A stretch of DNA of 64,000 nt from assembly GCF_030167905.1 (NCBI RefSeq), contig NZ_JARGNA010000002.1, positions 1 through 64,000 of the forward strand, read 5' to 3'. Shown piece by piece: positions 1 through 8,868 of this stretch. The notes under the pieces were generated by a model. The model ran no database searches and was not told where the DNA came from. It saw only the letters and a program-made list of their open reading frames with translations. This stretch comes from Flavobacterium terrisoli. Lineage in GTDB: Bacteria; Bacteroidota; Bacteroidia; Flavobacteriales; Flavobacteriaceae. The position numbers and the translations under genes were made by a program. Each line of letters opens with the position of its first letter. The first letter of the stretch is position 1.

Positions 1-2125
1 CGCCACATGCATTAGGAGCACTTACCTCTCCATAGCTGCCTTGTGGGTTACATCCGCCTGATACAGTAAATCCGCCTAACCATGTTGCAAACGCTGCATT
101 AACTGCTGCCTGGTCTGCATAAGCACAAGCACTTGTAGTACTGTTAGCTGGTTGGGTTACCTGTACAGCCGGTGCTGCTGTAATTGTGAAAGTAGCAGAA
201 CATGAAGCCTGTTTTCCACAATCATCTGAAGCACTGAAATTAACTGTTACACTTCCTCCTGCACATAAATTAGGAGGAGAAAGATTTTGTAACCCTGAAG
301 TAACTAAAGTACCATTTCCGCCTGTTGCTGTAAATCCGGCAACCCAATTATTGAACGCAGTAACAAGTGCCGCTTGATCAGCGTAGGCACAAGCACTGGT
401 TGTACTGTTTTGAGGACAGTTAATAACAATTGGAATAACAGGAATAACAGTAACTGTTACAGGCTTAATATCTGTACAGTTGGCTGAAGTTGTTACTTTG
501 ATATAATAGGTTCCTGAAGCCGATACAGCATTAGGATTATTTAAAGGAATAGTAGCTCCCGCATTTGTCCAATAAGACAATGTTCCTCCTTGAAGATTAC
601 TTCCGGCTGTTACAGCAGGAGCAGTTAAATCAACCGTTAAAGGAGCACAAACAGGTGCAGGATTATGAGTTACCAATGTTGGACTTGGATTAACTGTTAA
701 AGTTCCTGAACCAGAACCTGAACAATTAGTACCGCCAGTCGTGGTTATTGTCACTGTATAAGTTCCACCAACAGTAGCACTAAAGCTTGCTACGTTACCT
801 GGATTAACAGCTCCAACAGGAACCTGCCATACATAAGTATAAGTTCCGGCCGGGTTTGGAGTAGCTGTAATAGTTACCGCAGGATCATTAGAACACTTAA
901 CCGGTGAATTAACCGTGACTGTTGGAACAGGATTAACCGTTAAGGTTCCCGTTGCGACATCTGATTCACAGAAATTCGGACCAGCTCCTTTTACCACTAC
1001 CGTCACACTACCACTGGTAGTCGCAGGATCTATGGTAAAAGTATTAGACGCTTGGAATGGAAGTCCATTAAATGAATAGGTTAAAGGTGCAATTCCACCA
1101 TTAGGTGTTGCTGTAAATGTAGCCGGTTGACCGGCACAAACTGTAACATTGTTAATCGTAACTGTCGGACGAACATTAAAGTTACCTCCGGCAAAGTCAT
1201 CAAGTGATGCTGTTACTGATTGAGAAGATCTGGCTTCTAATAAGAAACTTGAAAAACAAGTGTTGGCAATATTTAAACCTGATAAATCAACGCGTCCTTC
1301 ATAGAACTCATTGGTATCATAAATTGGATTAAGAAATGACCATCCGGTTGGGATAGGATATTGAGAAGCATTGTTCTCTGCAACAATCCCCACAATATTG
1401 GTTGTTTCTAAATTTCCATTGGTATTGGGTACAACCGATGAACCCGGTGAAAGTGGTCCTGAACCTTTCCAGCGAAACACTTGAACAGTGGCTGTATTAC
1501 CACCACCGGTGAAATCAGCCAAAACAAGTATATCACCCGGTGCATGTGCAGGGAAAAAATCTCCTCCTGCATTTGGTGACGTGAAAAGCGTTCTTGGCGC
1601 CGTTCCGTTTAGGAAGAACCAGAAACCAATTTGGGCATCCCCATTGTTGGAAGTTCTATCCCCCGCAAAATACAAAATACCATTGTCTAAAACGGCAGCT
1701 GCGTTGGCAATATCATTCTTTGCTTTGGTTTGTCCGATGACCCAGCCCAAATATCCGGTTCCGGTTCCGTCTGCCAGGAAAAAATCCTTGGAACTCGTAA
1801 ACTGGTTATCGACCTGACCGGTACCGTAAGCATCTAGCACATAACTTTTTACCGGAAAGGTATTGAAGTTAGCACTATTCCAGTCAATCGGGTTACCATC
1901 AACTGTAATCTGAGCAGTCGAAATGTTAGAAAATAAAAAAAGTATGAGTAGCATTAAGATACTAATCACACCTTTACTTTTAGCATTACCCTGTGTTTTA
2001 GAGTAATTACCATCCAATGTTGTTGTTTTGGAAAAATCTAACTTAAACCCGTCTTCCCCACGACTAACGACACAGTCGCTACTACAGGGGAATTCTAAAA
2101 ACTTTAATAAAGTAGTGTTTTTCAT
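1..2125 (-). CDS. Giant cell-surface adhesin with Ig-like and HYR-like repeats (N-terminal part, runs off the window)
   Basis: An uninterrupted minus-strand frame from ATG at 2125 to the window edge gives the first 708 residues; the C-terminus lies outside. The N-terminus is an unusually long leader: about 53 mostly polar residues with two cysteines (C14, C18), then a hydrophobic segment near residues 54-71 ending in STAQ, a likely signal-peptidase site. Residues ~72-290 form a non-repetitive, Gly/Asn-rich domain. Three beta-sandwich-like repeats follow (~300-385, 387-475, 475-560), rich in Thr, Val, Pro and Asn, each with a cysteine. Then a unit of about 89 residues begins near 568 and recurs near 657, both carrying NSTTSACAYADQA, which looks HYR-like. 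Such proteins are usually exported by the type IX system through a C-terminal signal that cannot be seen here. Likely an adhesin or gliding-type surface protein. Confidence 0.8.
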   Translation of the reverse strand, partial: MKNTTLLKFLEFPCSSDCVVSRGEDGFKLDFSKTTTLDGNYSKTQGNAKSKGVISILMLLILFLFSNISTAQITVDGNPIDWNSANFNTFPVKSYVLDAYGTGQVDNQFTSSKDFFLADGTGTGYLGWVIGQTKAKNDIANAAAVLDNGILYFAGDRTSNNGDAQIGFWFFLNGTAPRTLFTSPNAGGDFFPAHAPGDILVLADFTGGGNTATVQVFRWKGSGPLSPGSSVVPNTNGNLETTNIVGIVAENNASQYPIPTGWSFLNPIYDTNEFYEGRVDLSGLNIANTCFSSFLLEARSSQSVTASLDDFAGGNFNVRPTVTINNVTVCAGQPATFTATPNGGIAPLTYSFNGLPFQASNTFTIDPATTSGSVTVVVKGAGPNFCESDVATGTLTVNPVPTVTVNSPVKCSNDPAVTITATPNPAGTYTYVWQVPVGAVNPGNVASFSATVGGTYTVTITTTGGTNCSGSGSGTLTVNPSPTLVTHNPAPVCAPLTVDLTAPAVTAGSNLQGGTLSYWTNAGATIPLNNPNAVSASGTYYIKVTTSANCTDIKPVTVTVIPVIPIVINCPQNSTTSACAYADQAALVTAFNNWVAGFTATGGNGTLVTSGLQNLSPPNLCAGGSVTVNFSASDDCGKQASCSATFTITAAPAVQVTQPANSTTSACAYADQAAVNAAFATWLGGFTVSGGCNPQGSYGEVSAPNACG

Positions 2126-2496
2126 AATGTTAAGTATTTTTTTAAGAATACCACATCACGAATAGGTAGGGTTTAGTATTTTTGGGGACAAGCTGAAGCG
2201 GGTAAAAAATTCCAATTCATAATAAATAGAATCGAAATAATAATAGAGTAGATTTCAAACGGGATGATAAAATTAGACAGAAATCCAAATACAATGTTAA
2301 AAAAGCCGTAAGTTTTCTACGAACATTTGATTTTTATCGACTAACTACACAAATGCTTATTTTTTTAACATTGAATTAAGCTTAATTTTAGAAAAAATCA
2401 ACACCAACGCCATTTTCAATGTAAAATTAGCATCAATAAGAGGTTAGGTTTGCTAAAATTAGCGCCGAAAAGGTAGGATTTGAAAAAAGATTAGGA
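2126..2496. other. 371-bp intergenic region upstream of the adhesin gene
   Basis: AT-rich spacer between the end of the acetyltransferase-like gene and the start of the adhesin gene, both on the minus strand. I see no open frame, no strong terminator hairpin and no perfect minus-strand TAnnTTTG box. Its length suggests that the adhesin has its own promoter and perhaps a long 5' untranslated region. Confidence 0.4.
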
Positions 2497-3615
2497 TTAC
2501 AATGGCTTACTGTAAGTTCTTCGTCTTCTAAAAGTTACGGGGTCAAAATGCTTCCACATATTATGGCTGGCATGGTTTTCCTCTAATTCAGGGGTACGAA
2601 TGCAATTCTTTATTCCTTTCTTTATGAAAACCTTATAATACTCGTTAAAAACAATCGCAGTTGCTCCTTTATTTTGGTATTCCGGAGCAATCCCAATTAG
2701 ATAAAACAATACTTCCTTGCTTTCTTTCTTCGCTTTAAGCAAGTGATAGAACCCAAAAGGAAAAAGCTTCCCTTTGGCTTTTTGCAACGCACGTGAAAAA
2801 CTTGGCATGACAATGCTGAATGCAATCATGTTGTCATCCTTATCCATGATAAACTTGATATACTCAGGATTGATGAAACTGATGTACTTTTTCTTAAAAT
2901 ACTCTTTTTGAATATCCGTTATGGCAACAAATGAAGATAATTTCGAGTACGTTGAATTGAACAAATCAAACATCGTGTCCACATAAGGCATAATGTCTTT
3001 GTTATTGGTAAAATTCATCGCTTTCAACCCGTATCGCTTGATGACCAAATCATTTGCCTTTATAAAGAAATCTGTTTTTACATTTTCAAAATTAAACTGA
3101 TTTTCCTGATATTCTTTTTCTTTGACATACCCTAATTTTTCCAGATGAGTTGAATAATAAGGGAAATTATACCAAGTAATCATCGAGCCTATTTCGTCAA
3201 AACCTTCGGTCAAAACACCAACTTTATCCAGATTGGAAAAACCCATCGGTCCTTCAACATATTCCAAATTATTGGCTTTGCCAAATTCATGGACTTTCTC
3301 CAATAAAGCTTTGGTGACTTCTATATCATCAATGACATCCCACCAACCAAAACGAACTTTTTTCTTCTGCTGGTTGTTGACTTCTTCCCAATTGATGATA
3401 GCCGCAATTCGGCCTACAATTTTATTATCACGGTAAGCCAAATAGAAATGGGCATCTGCGGAAGCAAAGACAGGATTGATGTTTTTGTCAAAGGATTCCA
3501 ATTCATCCTTAATCAAAGGCGGAACCCAATAAGGATGATTTTTATATAAGGCAAAAGGAAAATTAACGTATTCTCTAATTAGTTTTTTAGTGTTGGCTTC
3601 AACTATGGTAATCAT
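2497..3615 (-). CDS. GNAT-like N-acetyltransferase superfamily protein (YghO-like)
   Basis: 372 residues, no signal peptide or membrane segment, so cytoplasmic. The N-terminus (PFALYKNHPYWVPPL) followed by NIVGRIAAIIN resembles the YghO-like proteins common in Bacteroidota, which carry a divergent GNAT acetyltransferase fold. The C-terminal half has LIGIAPEYQNKGATAIV (from about residue 307), which fits the acetyl-CoA pyrophosphate-binding motif of GNAT enzymes (Q/R-x-x-G-x-G/A). The substrate is unknown; relatives are sometimes mislabelled GTP cyclohydrolase. The gene starts 24 bp after the outer-membrane protein gene upstream, so the two are probably co-transcribed. Confidence 0.65.
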   Translation of the reverse strand: MITIVEANTKKLIREYVNFPFALYKNHPYWVPPLIKDELESFDKNINPVFASADAHFYLAYRDNKIVGRIAAIINWEEVNNQQKKKVRFGWWDVIDDIEVTKALLEKVHEFGKANNLEYVEGPMGFSNLDKVGVLTEGFDEIGSMITWYNFPYYSTHLEKLGYVKEKEYQENQFNFENVKTDFFIKANDLVIKRYGLKAMNFTNNKDIMPYVDTMFDLFNSTYSKLSSFVAITDIQKEYFKKKYISFINPEYIKFIMDKDDNMIAFSIVMPSFSRALQKAKGKLFPFGFYHLLKAKKESKEVLFYLIGIAPEYQNKGATAIVFNEYYKVFIKKGIKNCIRTPELEENHASHNMWKHFDPVTFRRRRTYSKPL

Positions 3616-3626
3616 TATATGGTTGT

Positions 3627-3666
3627 GTATTTTCTAATTTTACTTCGTATTTTCTAATTCGACTTC
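3627..3666. repeat. 20-bp tandem duplication across a gene end
   Basis: Two adjacent 20-bp units (3627-3646 and 3647-3666) differ at 2 positions; both read GTATTTTCTAATT at the start. The duplication spans the stop codon of the outer-membrane protein gene, so the present C-terminus ends inside it. Confidence 0.75.
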
Positions 3667-4614
3667 GTCTTTGCGTTTTTTGCCTTTGTCCTTTTTGGAT
3701 TTTTTGTCTTTTTTCTTTTTATCCGGCTTATCGCTTTTGATTCGCTTGTAATTGGTTTCATAATTACTGTCGAAACGCCACGAAACACCAAAACTTCCAT
3801 AAAGTATCGCCGGTGTGTCTTTAATGTTTTTGGCAAAAGAGGCATCCAATTGGATATTTTCCCTTACCAAATAAGCCGCACCCAAACGGAAAACAGTATC
3901 TGCATAAAAATCACTTTTGTAACCCTGTACTTCCAAAAATCCTGACCAACGCATGTTAAACCCGCGCGTCATTGTAGAAATCCATCCCAAAGAAGGATAA
4001 TCGGTCATGTATTTATCAGCGATAAAATTGTTAACCCAAACCCATTTGCTTCCAAAATGATTTTGTGTAATCACCATTATTTTTGGGCTGATAGCCGGAT
4101 CGGTATCAAAGGTGAAAGGATTGGTTCCTATATTCAAATTAAAACCGGCGTAAACCGCAACTGCCGGAATAAATTGTTTCCAGCTAAATCGGTGATTGGC
4201 TTTCCAACTGTATACATTTGGCTTGGCATCTTTCAATTGGATGAACGGATCATACACCAAATATTTGGCTCCTAAAGTAACCTGTTTAAAACCGCCGCGT
4301 GTATCTTCTATCAATGGTGCAGAGTACCAATCATACTGATACTGCGTGTTTAAAATAAATTCGAATTGATCAAAAAAAGCACCGTATCTCGCATCCAACT
4401 CCATTCCGAAACCATTGGCTTCGTAACGCGCTAAATCGTGTTTTTCCCGAATGCCATACATACCGCCTTCCGCTTGAATAACAGATTTTCCAACCGAAAA
4501 CGCCGACATGGATTCTCCAGGTCGGTTGGAGTTGATGATATCGGTATATTGTGCATATTGTGAAGTTGAAATGAGTAAAAACCCAATTACTAACAGTGAT
4601 TTTATTTTTAGCAT
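3640..4614 (-). CDS. Predicted outer-membrane beta-barrel protein (MetA-pathway/transporter-like)
   Basis: 324 residues from the chosen ATG at 4614, which starts directly with a signal peptide (MLKIKSLLVIGFLL, cleavage after SQYAQ). A longer frame from 4659 would put 15 poorly fitting residues in front and would start upstream of the candidate promoter at 4646-4653. The mature part has alternating aromatic and polar strands and resembles proteins annotated 'transporter, MetA-pathway of phenol degradation-like' in flavobacteria. The C-terminal ~30 residues are extremely lysine-rich (DKKKKDKKSKKDKGKK), unusual for a barrel and probably periplasmic or disordered. The stop codon lies in a 20-bp tandem duplication (3627-3666). 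No substrate can be assigned. Confidence 0.6.
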   Translation of the reverse strand: MLKIKSLLVIGFLLISTSQYAQYTDIINSNRPGESMSAFSVGKSVIQAEGGMYGIREKHDLARYEANGFGMELDARYGAFFDQFEFILNTQYQYDWYSAPLIEDTRGGFKQVTLGAKYLVYDPFIQLKDAKPNVYSWKANHRFSWKQFIPAVAVYAGFNLNIGTNPFTFDTDPAISPKIMVITQNHFGSKWVWVNNFIADKYMTDYPSLGWISTMTRGFNMRWSGFLEVQGYKSDFYADTVFRLGAAYLVRENIQLDASFAKNIKDTPAILYGSFGVSWRFDSNYETNYKRIKSDKPDKKKKDKKSKKDKGKKRKDEVELENTK

Positions 4615-4645
4615 AATGTATCGGTTTGTAGAAAATATACTCTTC

Positions 4646-4653
4646 CAAAAGTA
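4646..4653 (-). promoter_or_regulatory. Candidate -7 box (TACTTTTG)
   Basis: A perfect minus-strand TAnnTTTG box 32 bp upstream of the ATG at 4614. It supports the shorter start of the outer-membrane protein. It faces away from a second box at 4710-4717, so this is a divergent promoter region. No clear -33 element at the usual spacing. Confidence 0.5.
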
Positions 4654-4709
4654 ATACATTTTATCATTTATTTAAGATGTCAAAGCGAATTTTACATTAG
4701 GGAATTTAG

Positions 4710-4717
4710 TATTTTTG
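4710..4717 (+). promoter_or_regulatory. Candidate -7 box (TATTTTTG)
   Basis: A perfect TAnnTTTG match 19 bp before the ATG at 4737. Transcription would start near 4723, leaving a short leader for the DUF4834/YfhO transcript. Confidence 0.55.
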
Positions 4718-4736
4718 ACAAAAATTATTTTACAGC

Positions 4737-4988
4737 ATGGAAACTGCATCTTTCAACGGATTATTAAAAACAATATTCTACATCATTGCTTTTTACTATA
4801 TCTTTAAGTTTTTAGCAAGATTGTTTTTGCCTGTTGTTGCCAAAAAAGTGGTCGAAAAAGCAACCCAACAATTCCAGGAACAACAGCAGCAATACCAACA
4901 ACAACAAAAAGCGCAATCAACTTCAACTGAAAAGCCAAAAGAGAAAAAAATCGTTGGCGAGTATATTGATTTCGAAGAAATTAAGTAA
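4737..4988 (+). CDS. DUF4834 family small membrane protein
   Basis: 83 residues: one N-terminal membrane segment (about residues 8-35, with FYYIFKFLARLF), then a Gln-rich stretch (residues ~45-58) and a charged tail ending GEYIDFEEIK. This architecture and tail match the DUF4834 family, found almost only in Bacteroidota and of unknown function. It lies 27 bp upstream of the YfhO-like gene, probably in the same operon. Confidence 0.75.
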   Translation: METASFNGLLKTIFYIIAFYYIFKFLARLFLPVVAKKVVEKATQQFQEQQQQYQQQQKAQSTSTEKPKEKKIVGEYIDFEEIK

Positions 4989-5015
4989 TTTCACTTGAAA
5001 ACCTAATCCAAAAAC

Positions 5016-7523
5016 ATGAAACAACTTCAAAAGTTTTATCCCCATTTTTTAGCCATATTTGGTTTCATTTTAATTTCACTAATCTACTTTTATCCGGTGC
5101 TGCAAGGCAAAAAAATATACCAACACGATATCGTGAAATATACCGGTATGGCCAAAGAACAAAACGATTTTAGAGCCGAATATGATGCCGAACCTTATTG
5201 GACAAATAGTGCTTTCGGGGGAATGCCAACTTATCAGTCGGGCGCAAAATACCCGCATGATTATATCGGGAAACTGGATGAACTTTTGCGTTTTCTGCCA
5301 AGACCGGCCGATTATCTGTTTCTTTACTTTTTAGGTTTTTATGGCTTATTATTAGTCCTGCGAATTGATCCGTTAAAAGCATTCTTCGGAGCACTCGCTT
5401 TTGGATTATCTACTTATCTCATTGTGATTATAGGCGTTGGACACAATGCCAAAGCACACGCTGTGGCTTATATGCCGCTGGTCATTGCCGGATTCATATT
5501 GGTTTTCAGGAAGCGTTATTTACACGGAGGAATATTGACGATGCTCGCTGTAGCGCTGGAAATTACGGCCAATCACTTCCAAATGACTTACTACCTTTTA
5601 CTGCTTTTGATCGTCATGAGTTTTTACTTTTTGTACCGATTGTACCAAGAAAAAGACCTTAAGGCTTTGCCTAAAATAGCAGGAACATTTCTGATTGCCG
5701 TAATCTTAGCCATTGGTGCCAATGCCACCAGTTTAATGGCGACCAAAGAATATGCCGATTTCAGTACGCGCGGCAAAAGCGAACTGACCACCAACTCTGA
5801 TGGTTCCAAAAAAGAAAGCGACATTTCGATGGATCGTGAGTATATCACCCAATACAGTTATGGCGTTGCCGAGAGTTTAAACTTGTTTGTCCCGCGTCTT
5901 TTTGGCGGTGGCAGCAACCAAAAACTTGGCGAGGATTCACATGTTTACAATTTTATGCTCGAGTATGGTGCCCAACCGGAAGAAGCCAAACAAATCACCG
6001 AAGATTATGCGGTTACCTATTGGGGCGATCAGCCACAAGTGGCATCACCGGCTTATATTGGCGCGATTGTGTTCTTCCTTTTTGTGTTGGCGATGTACCA
6101 CGACAAACGCAAAATAAAATATGCTTTCTTAGCCGGAGCGATATTTTCGCTTTTGCTTTCCTGGGGAAAAAACTTCTCACTCCTTACCGATTTCTTTATC
6201 GATTATGTACCGGTTTATGACAAGTTCAGAGCGGTTTCCTCGATTCAGGTTTTATTGGAATTGTGCATTCCGGTTTTGGCGATTATGGGATTGCAATCCT
6301 TCTTCACCACCGACAAAGAAAAACAATGGACGAGCTTATGGAAAACCGCCGCAACAACTTTGGGAATCATTGTTGTGCTGTTCTTGGCCAAAGGCATGTT
6401 CAGTTTCGTAGGTGATATTGACAACCAATTGGCTTCCGCCTTACAAGGCCATCCTGACAAATCATTTGGAACTGCCTTTTTGGAAGCACTGAGAGAAGAC
6501 CGAAAAGATTTATACTCTGCCGACTTATTGCGTTCCGGGTTTTTAATGCTGGTGACTTTTGGTGCCCTGTATCTGTATACCAAAAACAAATTGGCACAAA
6601 ACACCGCTATCATTATCATCGGTATTTTCATGGTGGGTGATTTATTCTTTGTGGATAAAAACTATGTGAGCAATGATGGAAAACAATTCAGAAGTGCCCG
6701 GGAAGTGGACATTCCTTTCGAACCAACCGCTGCTGATTCCTTGATATTAGCAGACAAGACCAACTTCAGGGTTTATGAATTGGCTGGTGGTTTGTCTGAT
6801 TCAAGAGCCTCATATTTCCACAAATCAATTGGAGGTTACAGTGCGGTAAAACCAAGACGTTTTGAAGAAGTGTATGATCATCTGATTGAAAAAAGCATGA
6901 ACAGCCTGGGCGAAAATGTCGATTCGAAAACATTGTCATTAACCAAAAGCATCCCGATTTTGGATGCCTTTAACATCAAATATTTAATTATTGGCACCGA
7001 ACAGGGCGATATTCCAATTACCAATCCGTTCCACAATGGCAATGCCTGGTTTGTAAAGGAATTGCGAAAAGTAAATTCTGCCGATGAAGAATTAAATACT
7101 TTGGGTAAAATCCAAACTAGAGATGTTGCTGTTTTTCAGCCTGAACCTTTTATAAAGATTATGGCCGTAAGTAAATTTGAAACCGATAGCACTGCTTCTA
7201 TCGCTTTAAACGATTATAAAGCAAATTACCTAAAATATACTTCAAACAACAGTAATGACGGTTTTGCCGTTTTCTCTGAAATCTATTATAAAGACGGTTG
7301 GAAAGCCACGATTGACGGCGAAGAAGCACCAATTTACAAAGTAGATTATACTTTAAGAGGACTGTTTATTCCAAAAGGCAAGCACACCATCGAATTCAAG
7401 TTTGAACCACAAGTCGTAAAAACCGGAAGCAGCATTGCTTTGTTTAGTTCGATTGTCATGTTACTGGTGATTGCCGGCGGTGTTTATTGGGATAGAAAAA
7501 AGAGTAAAGAGAATAGAGCATAG
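5016..7523 (+). CDS. YfhO family polytopic membrane protein
   Basis: 835 residues with a long N-terminal region of many membrane helices (about 12 hydrophobic segments up to residue ~540), a soluble C-terminal domain (~545-800), and a final membrane helix (IALFSSIVMLLVIAGGVYW) before a basic tail. The early extracytoplasmic motif with QNDFRAEY and the C-terminal SEIYYKDGWKATIDG are hallmarks of YfhO-type proteins, which belong to the GT-C-like glycosyltransferase group. In Gram-positive bacteria YfhO glycosylates teichoic polymers; in Bacteroidota the substrate is unknown. The glycosyltransferase and flippase downstream suggest a role in surface glycan or lipid glycosylation. Confidence 0.85.
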   Translation: MKQLQKFYPHFLAIFGFILISLIYFYPVLQGKKIYQHDIVKYTGMAKEQNDFRAEYDAEPYWTNSAFGGMPTYQSGAKYPHDYIGKLDELLRFLPRPADYLFLYFLGFYGLLLVLRIDPLKAFFGALAFGLSTYLIVIIGVGHNAKAHAVAYMPLVIAGFILVFRKRYLHGGILTMLAVALEITANHFQMTYYLLLLLIVMSFYFLYRLYQEKDLKALPKIAGTFLIAVILAIGANATSLMATKEYADFSTRGKSELTTNSDGSKKESDISMDREYITQYSYGVAESLNLFVPRLFGGGSNQKLGEDSHVYNFMLEYGAQPEEAKQITEDYAVTYWGDQPQVASPAYIGAIVFFLFVLAMYHDKRKIKYAFLAGAIFSLLLSWGKNFSLLTDFFIDYVPVYDKFRAVSSIQVLLELCIPVLAIMGLQSFFTTDKEKQWTSLWKTAATTLGIIVVLFLAKGMFSFVGDIDNQLASALQGHPDKSFGTAFLEALREDRKDLYSADLLRSGFLMLVTFGALYLYTKNKLAQNTAIIIIGIFMVGDLFFVDKNYVSNDGKQFRSAREVDIPFEPTAADSLILADKTNFRVYELAGGLSDSRASYFHKSIGGYSAVKPRRFEEVYDHLIEKSMNSLGENVDSKTLSLTKSIPILDAFNIKYLIIGTEQGDIPITNPFHNGNAWFVKELRKVNSADEELNTLGKIQTRDVAVFQPEPFIKIMAVSKFETDSTASIALNDYKANYLKYTSNNSNDGFAVFSEIYYKDGWKATIDGEEAPIYKVDYTLRGLFIPKGKHTIEFKFEPQVVKTGSSIALFSSIVMLLVIAGGVYWDRKKSKENRA

Positions 7524-7536
7524 AAAAAAGAAAAAA

Positions 7537-7557
7537 TTATTCGTGAATTCGTGGCTA
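7537..7557. repeat. Short flavobacterial intergenic repeat, copy 1
   Basis: The sequence ATTATTCGTGAATTCGTGGC is, in reverse complement, nearly the same as 20697-20717 (19 of 21 positions). The GTG in its right half is the apparent start codon of the next gene. Confidence 0.65.
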
Positions 7558-8855
7558 ACCAAACAGAACCTAAAAAACTTTTAATCATCACTTATTATTG
7601 GCCGCCAGCCGGTGGACCTGGTGTACAGCGTTGGTTAAAGTTTGTCAAGTACCTGCCTGAGTTCAATGTGCTGCCGATAGTCTACATTCCGGAAAACCCA
7701 ACCTATCCAATTATTGATAATGGTCTGGCAAGCGAAGTTTCGGAGAAAGCGATTATCCTCAAAAACAAAATCTTTGAACCTTATGGTTTGGCTTCCTTTT
7801 TTGGCAAAAGCAAAACCAAGAAAATCAGTTCAGGTATTATTCCCAACCAAAAAAAGCAATCCTTTTTGGAGAAAACCTTGCTTTGGGTTCGCGGCAATAT
7901 CTTTATTCCCGATGCGCGTTTTCTTTGGGTTAAACCTTCGGTGAAATATTTATCGAAATACATACAGGAAAACAACATCGATACGATTGTCACTTCTGGT
8001 CCGCCGCATAGTCTGCATTTGATTGGCTTACAATTGAAAAAAGATTTGGGCGTCAAATGGTTTGCCGATTTTCGCGATCCGTGGACGACCATTGGCTATC
8101 ACAAAGCCTTGAAGTTATCTTCCTCAGCCGAAAAAAAACACAAAGCTTTAGAGCGCGAAGTTTTAAATACAGCCGATACCGTTATCGTTACCAGTAAAAC
8201 CACCAAAACCGAATTTGAAGCGATTACTTCTCGTCCGATTGAAGTAATTACGAATGGCTATGACGTAGAAAAAATAAGCAAACAACCTTTAGACGAAAAA
8301 TTCACTTTGGCACATATCGGTTCTTTTTTATCGGAACGCAATCCGAGAATCCTTTGGAAAGCTCTGAAGGAATTGACCAAAGAAAATGCAGATTTCAAAA
8401 AGGATTTCCAGCTCAAATTAATCGGCGCCGTAAGTCAGGAAGTATTGGATACGATTACCGAATTCAAACTCAATGATTATGTGTTGAATCTGGGTTATGT
8501 TTCACACCAGGAAGCGGTGGAACACCAAAGAAAATCGCAGGTTTTGTTATTGATTGAAATCAATTCGGAAGACACCAAAAGCATCATTCCCGGAAAATTA
8601 TTTGAATACATGGTTTCCGAAAGACCAATAGTTGCCATCGGACCGGAAGGTTCAGATTTTGCCGAAATCATTACCTCAACCAATACCGGTGTTTTCTTTA
8701 CTTATGACGAAAAAGAAAAACTAAAAGCACTACTTTTGAAATATTATCAGGAATACCAAAACCAAAACCTGAAAGTTCACGCCGTAGGTTTGCAACAGTA
8801 TTCCAGAAAAAGTTTAACGGAAAAACTTTCCAAACTTATAACTCAAAATTCATAA
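7551..8855 (+). CDS. Glycosyltransferase family 4 protein
   Basis: 434 residues. The N-terminus (LLIITYYWPPAGGPGVQRWLKF) is the nucleotide-sugar transferase GT-B start seen in Bacteroidota family-4 enzymes. The C-terminal half has the donor-binding pattern IIPGKLFEYMVSERPIVAIG with the conserved glutamate near residue 351. The protein has no membrane segment and is probably a peripheral enzyme at the inner membrane. The only good start is a GTG that lies inside a dispersed intergenic repeat; no nearby in-frame ATG gives a full N-terminus. It sits 27 bp after the YfhO-like gene and 13 bp before a flippase gene, so a surface polysaccharide or glycolipid role is likely. Sugar specificity cannot be read. 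Confidence 0.85.
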   Translation: MANQTEPKKLLIITYYWPPAGGPGVQRWLKFVKYLPEFNVLPIVYIPENPTYPIIDNGLASEVSEKAIILKNKIFEPYGLASFFGKSKTKKISSGIIPNQKKQSFLEKTLLWVRGNIFIPDARFLWVKPSVKYLSKYIQENNIDTIVTSGPPHSLHLIGLQLKKDLGVKWFADFRDPWTTIGYHKALKLSSSAEKKHKALEREVLNTADTVIVTSKTTKTEFEAITSRPIEVITNGYDVEKISKQPLDEKFTLAHIGSFLSERNPRILWKALKELTKENADFKKDFQLKLIGAVSQEVLDTITEFKLNDYVLNLGYVSHQEAVEHQRKSQVLLLIEINSEDTKSIIPGKLFEYMVSERPIVAIGPEGSDFAEIITSTNTGVFFTYDEKEKLKALLLKYYQEYQNQNLKVHAVGLQQYSRKSLTEKLSKLITQNS

Positions 8856-8868
8856 CTCATAACTATTT

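Noticed and set aside
186..1817. Plus-strand open frames at 186-377 and 1488-1817
   Set aside because: They lie inside the repeat-rich adhesin frame on the minus strand, have proline-rich low-complexity content and no sensible start context.
4370..4648. 92-codon minus-strand frame overlapping the outer-membrane protein
   Set aside because: Shadow in another frame; lacks a signal peptide and shows aromatic/basic scrambled content.
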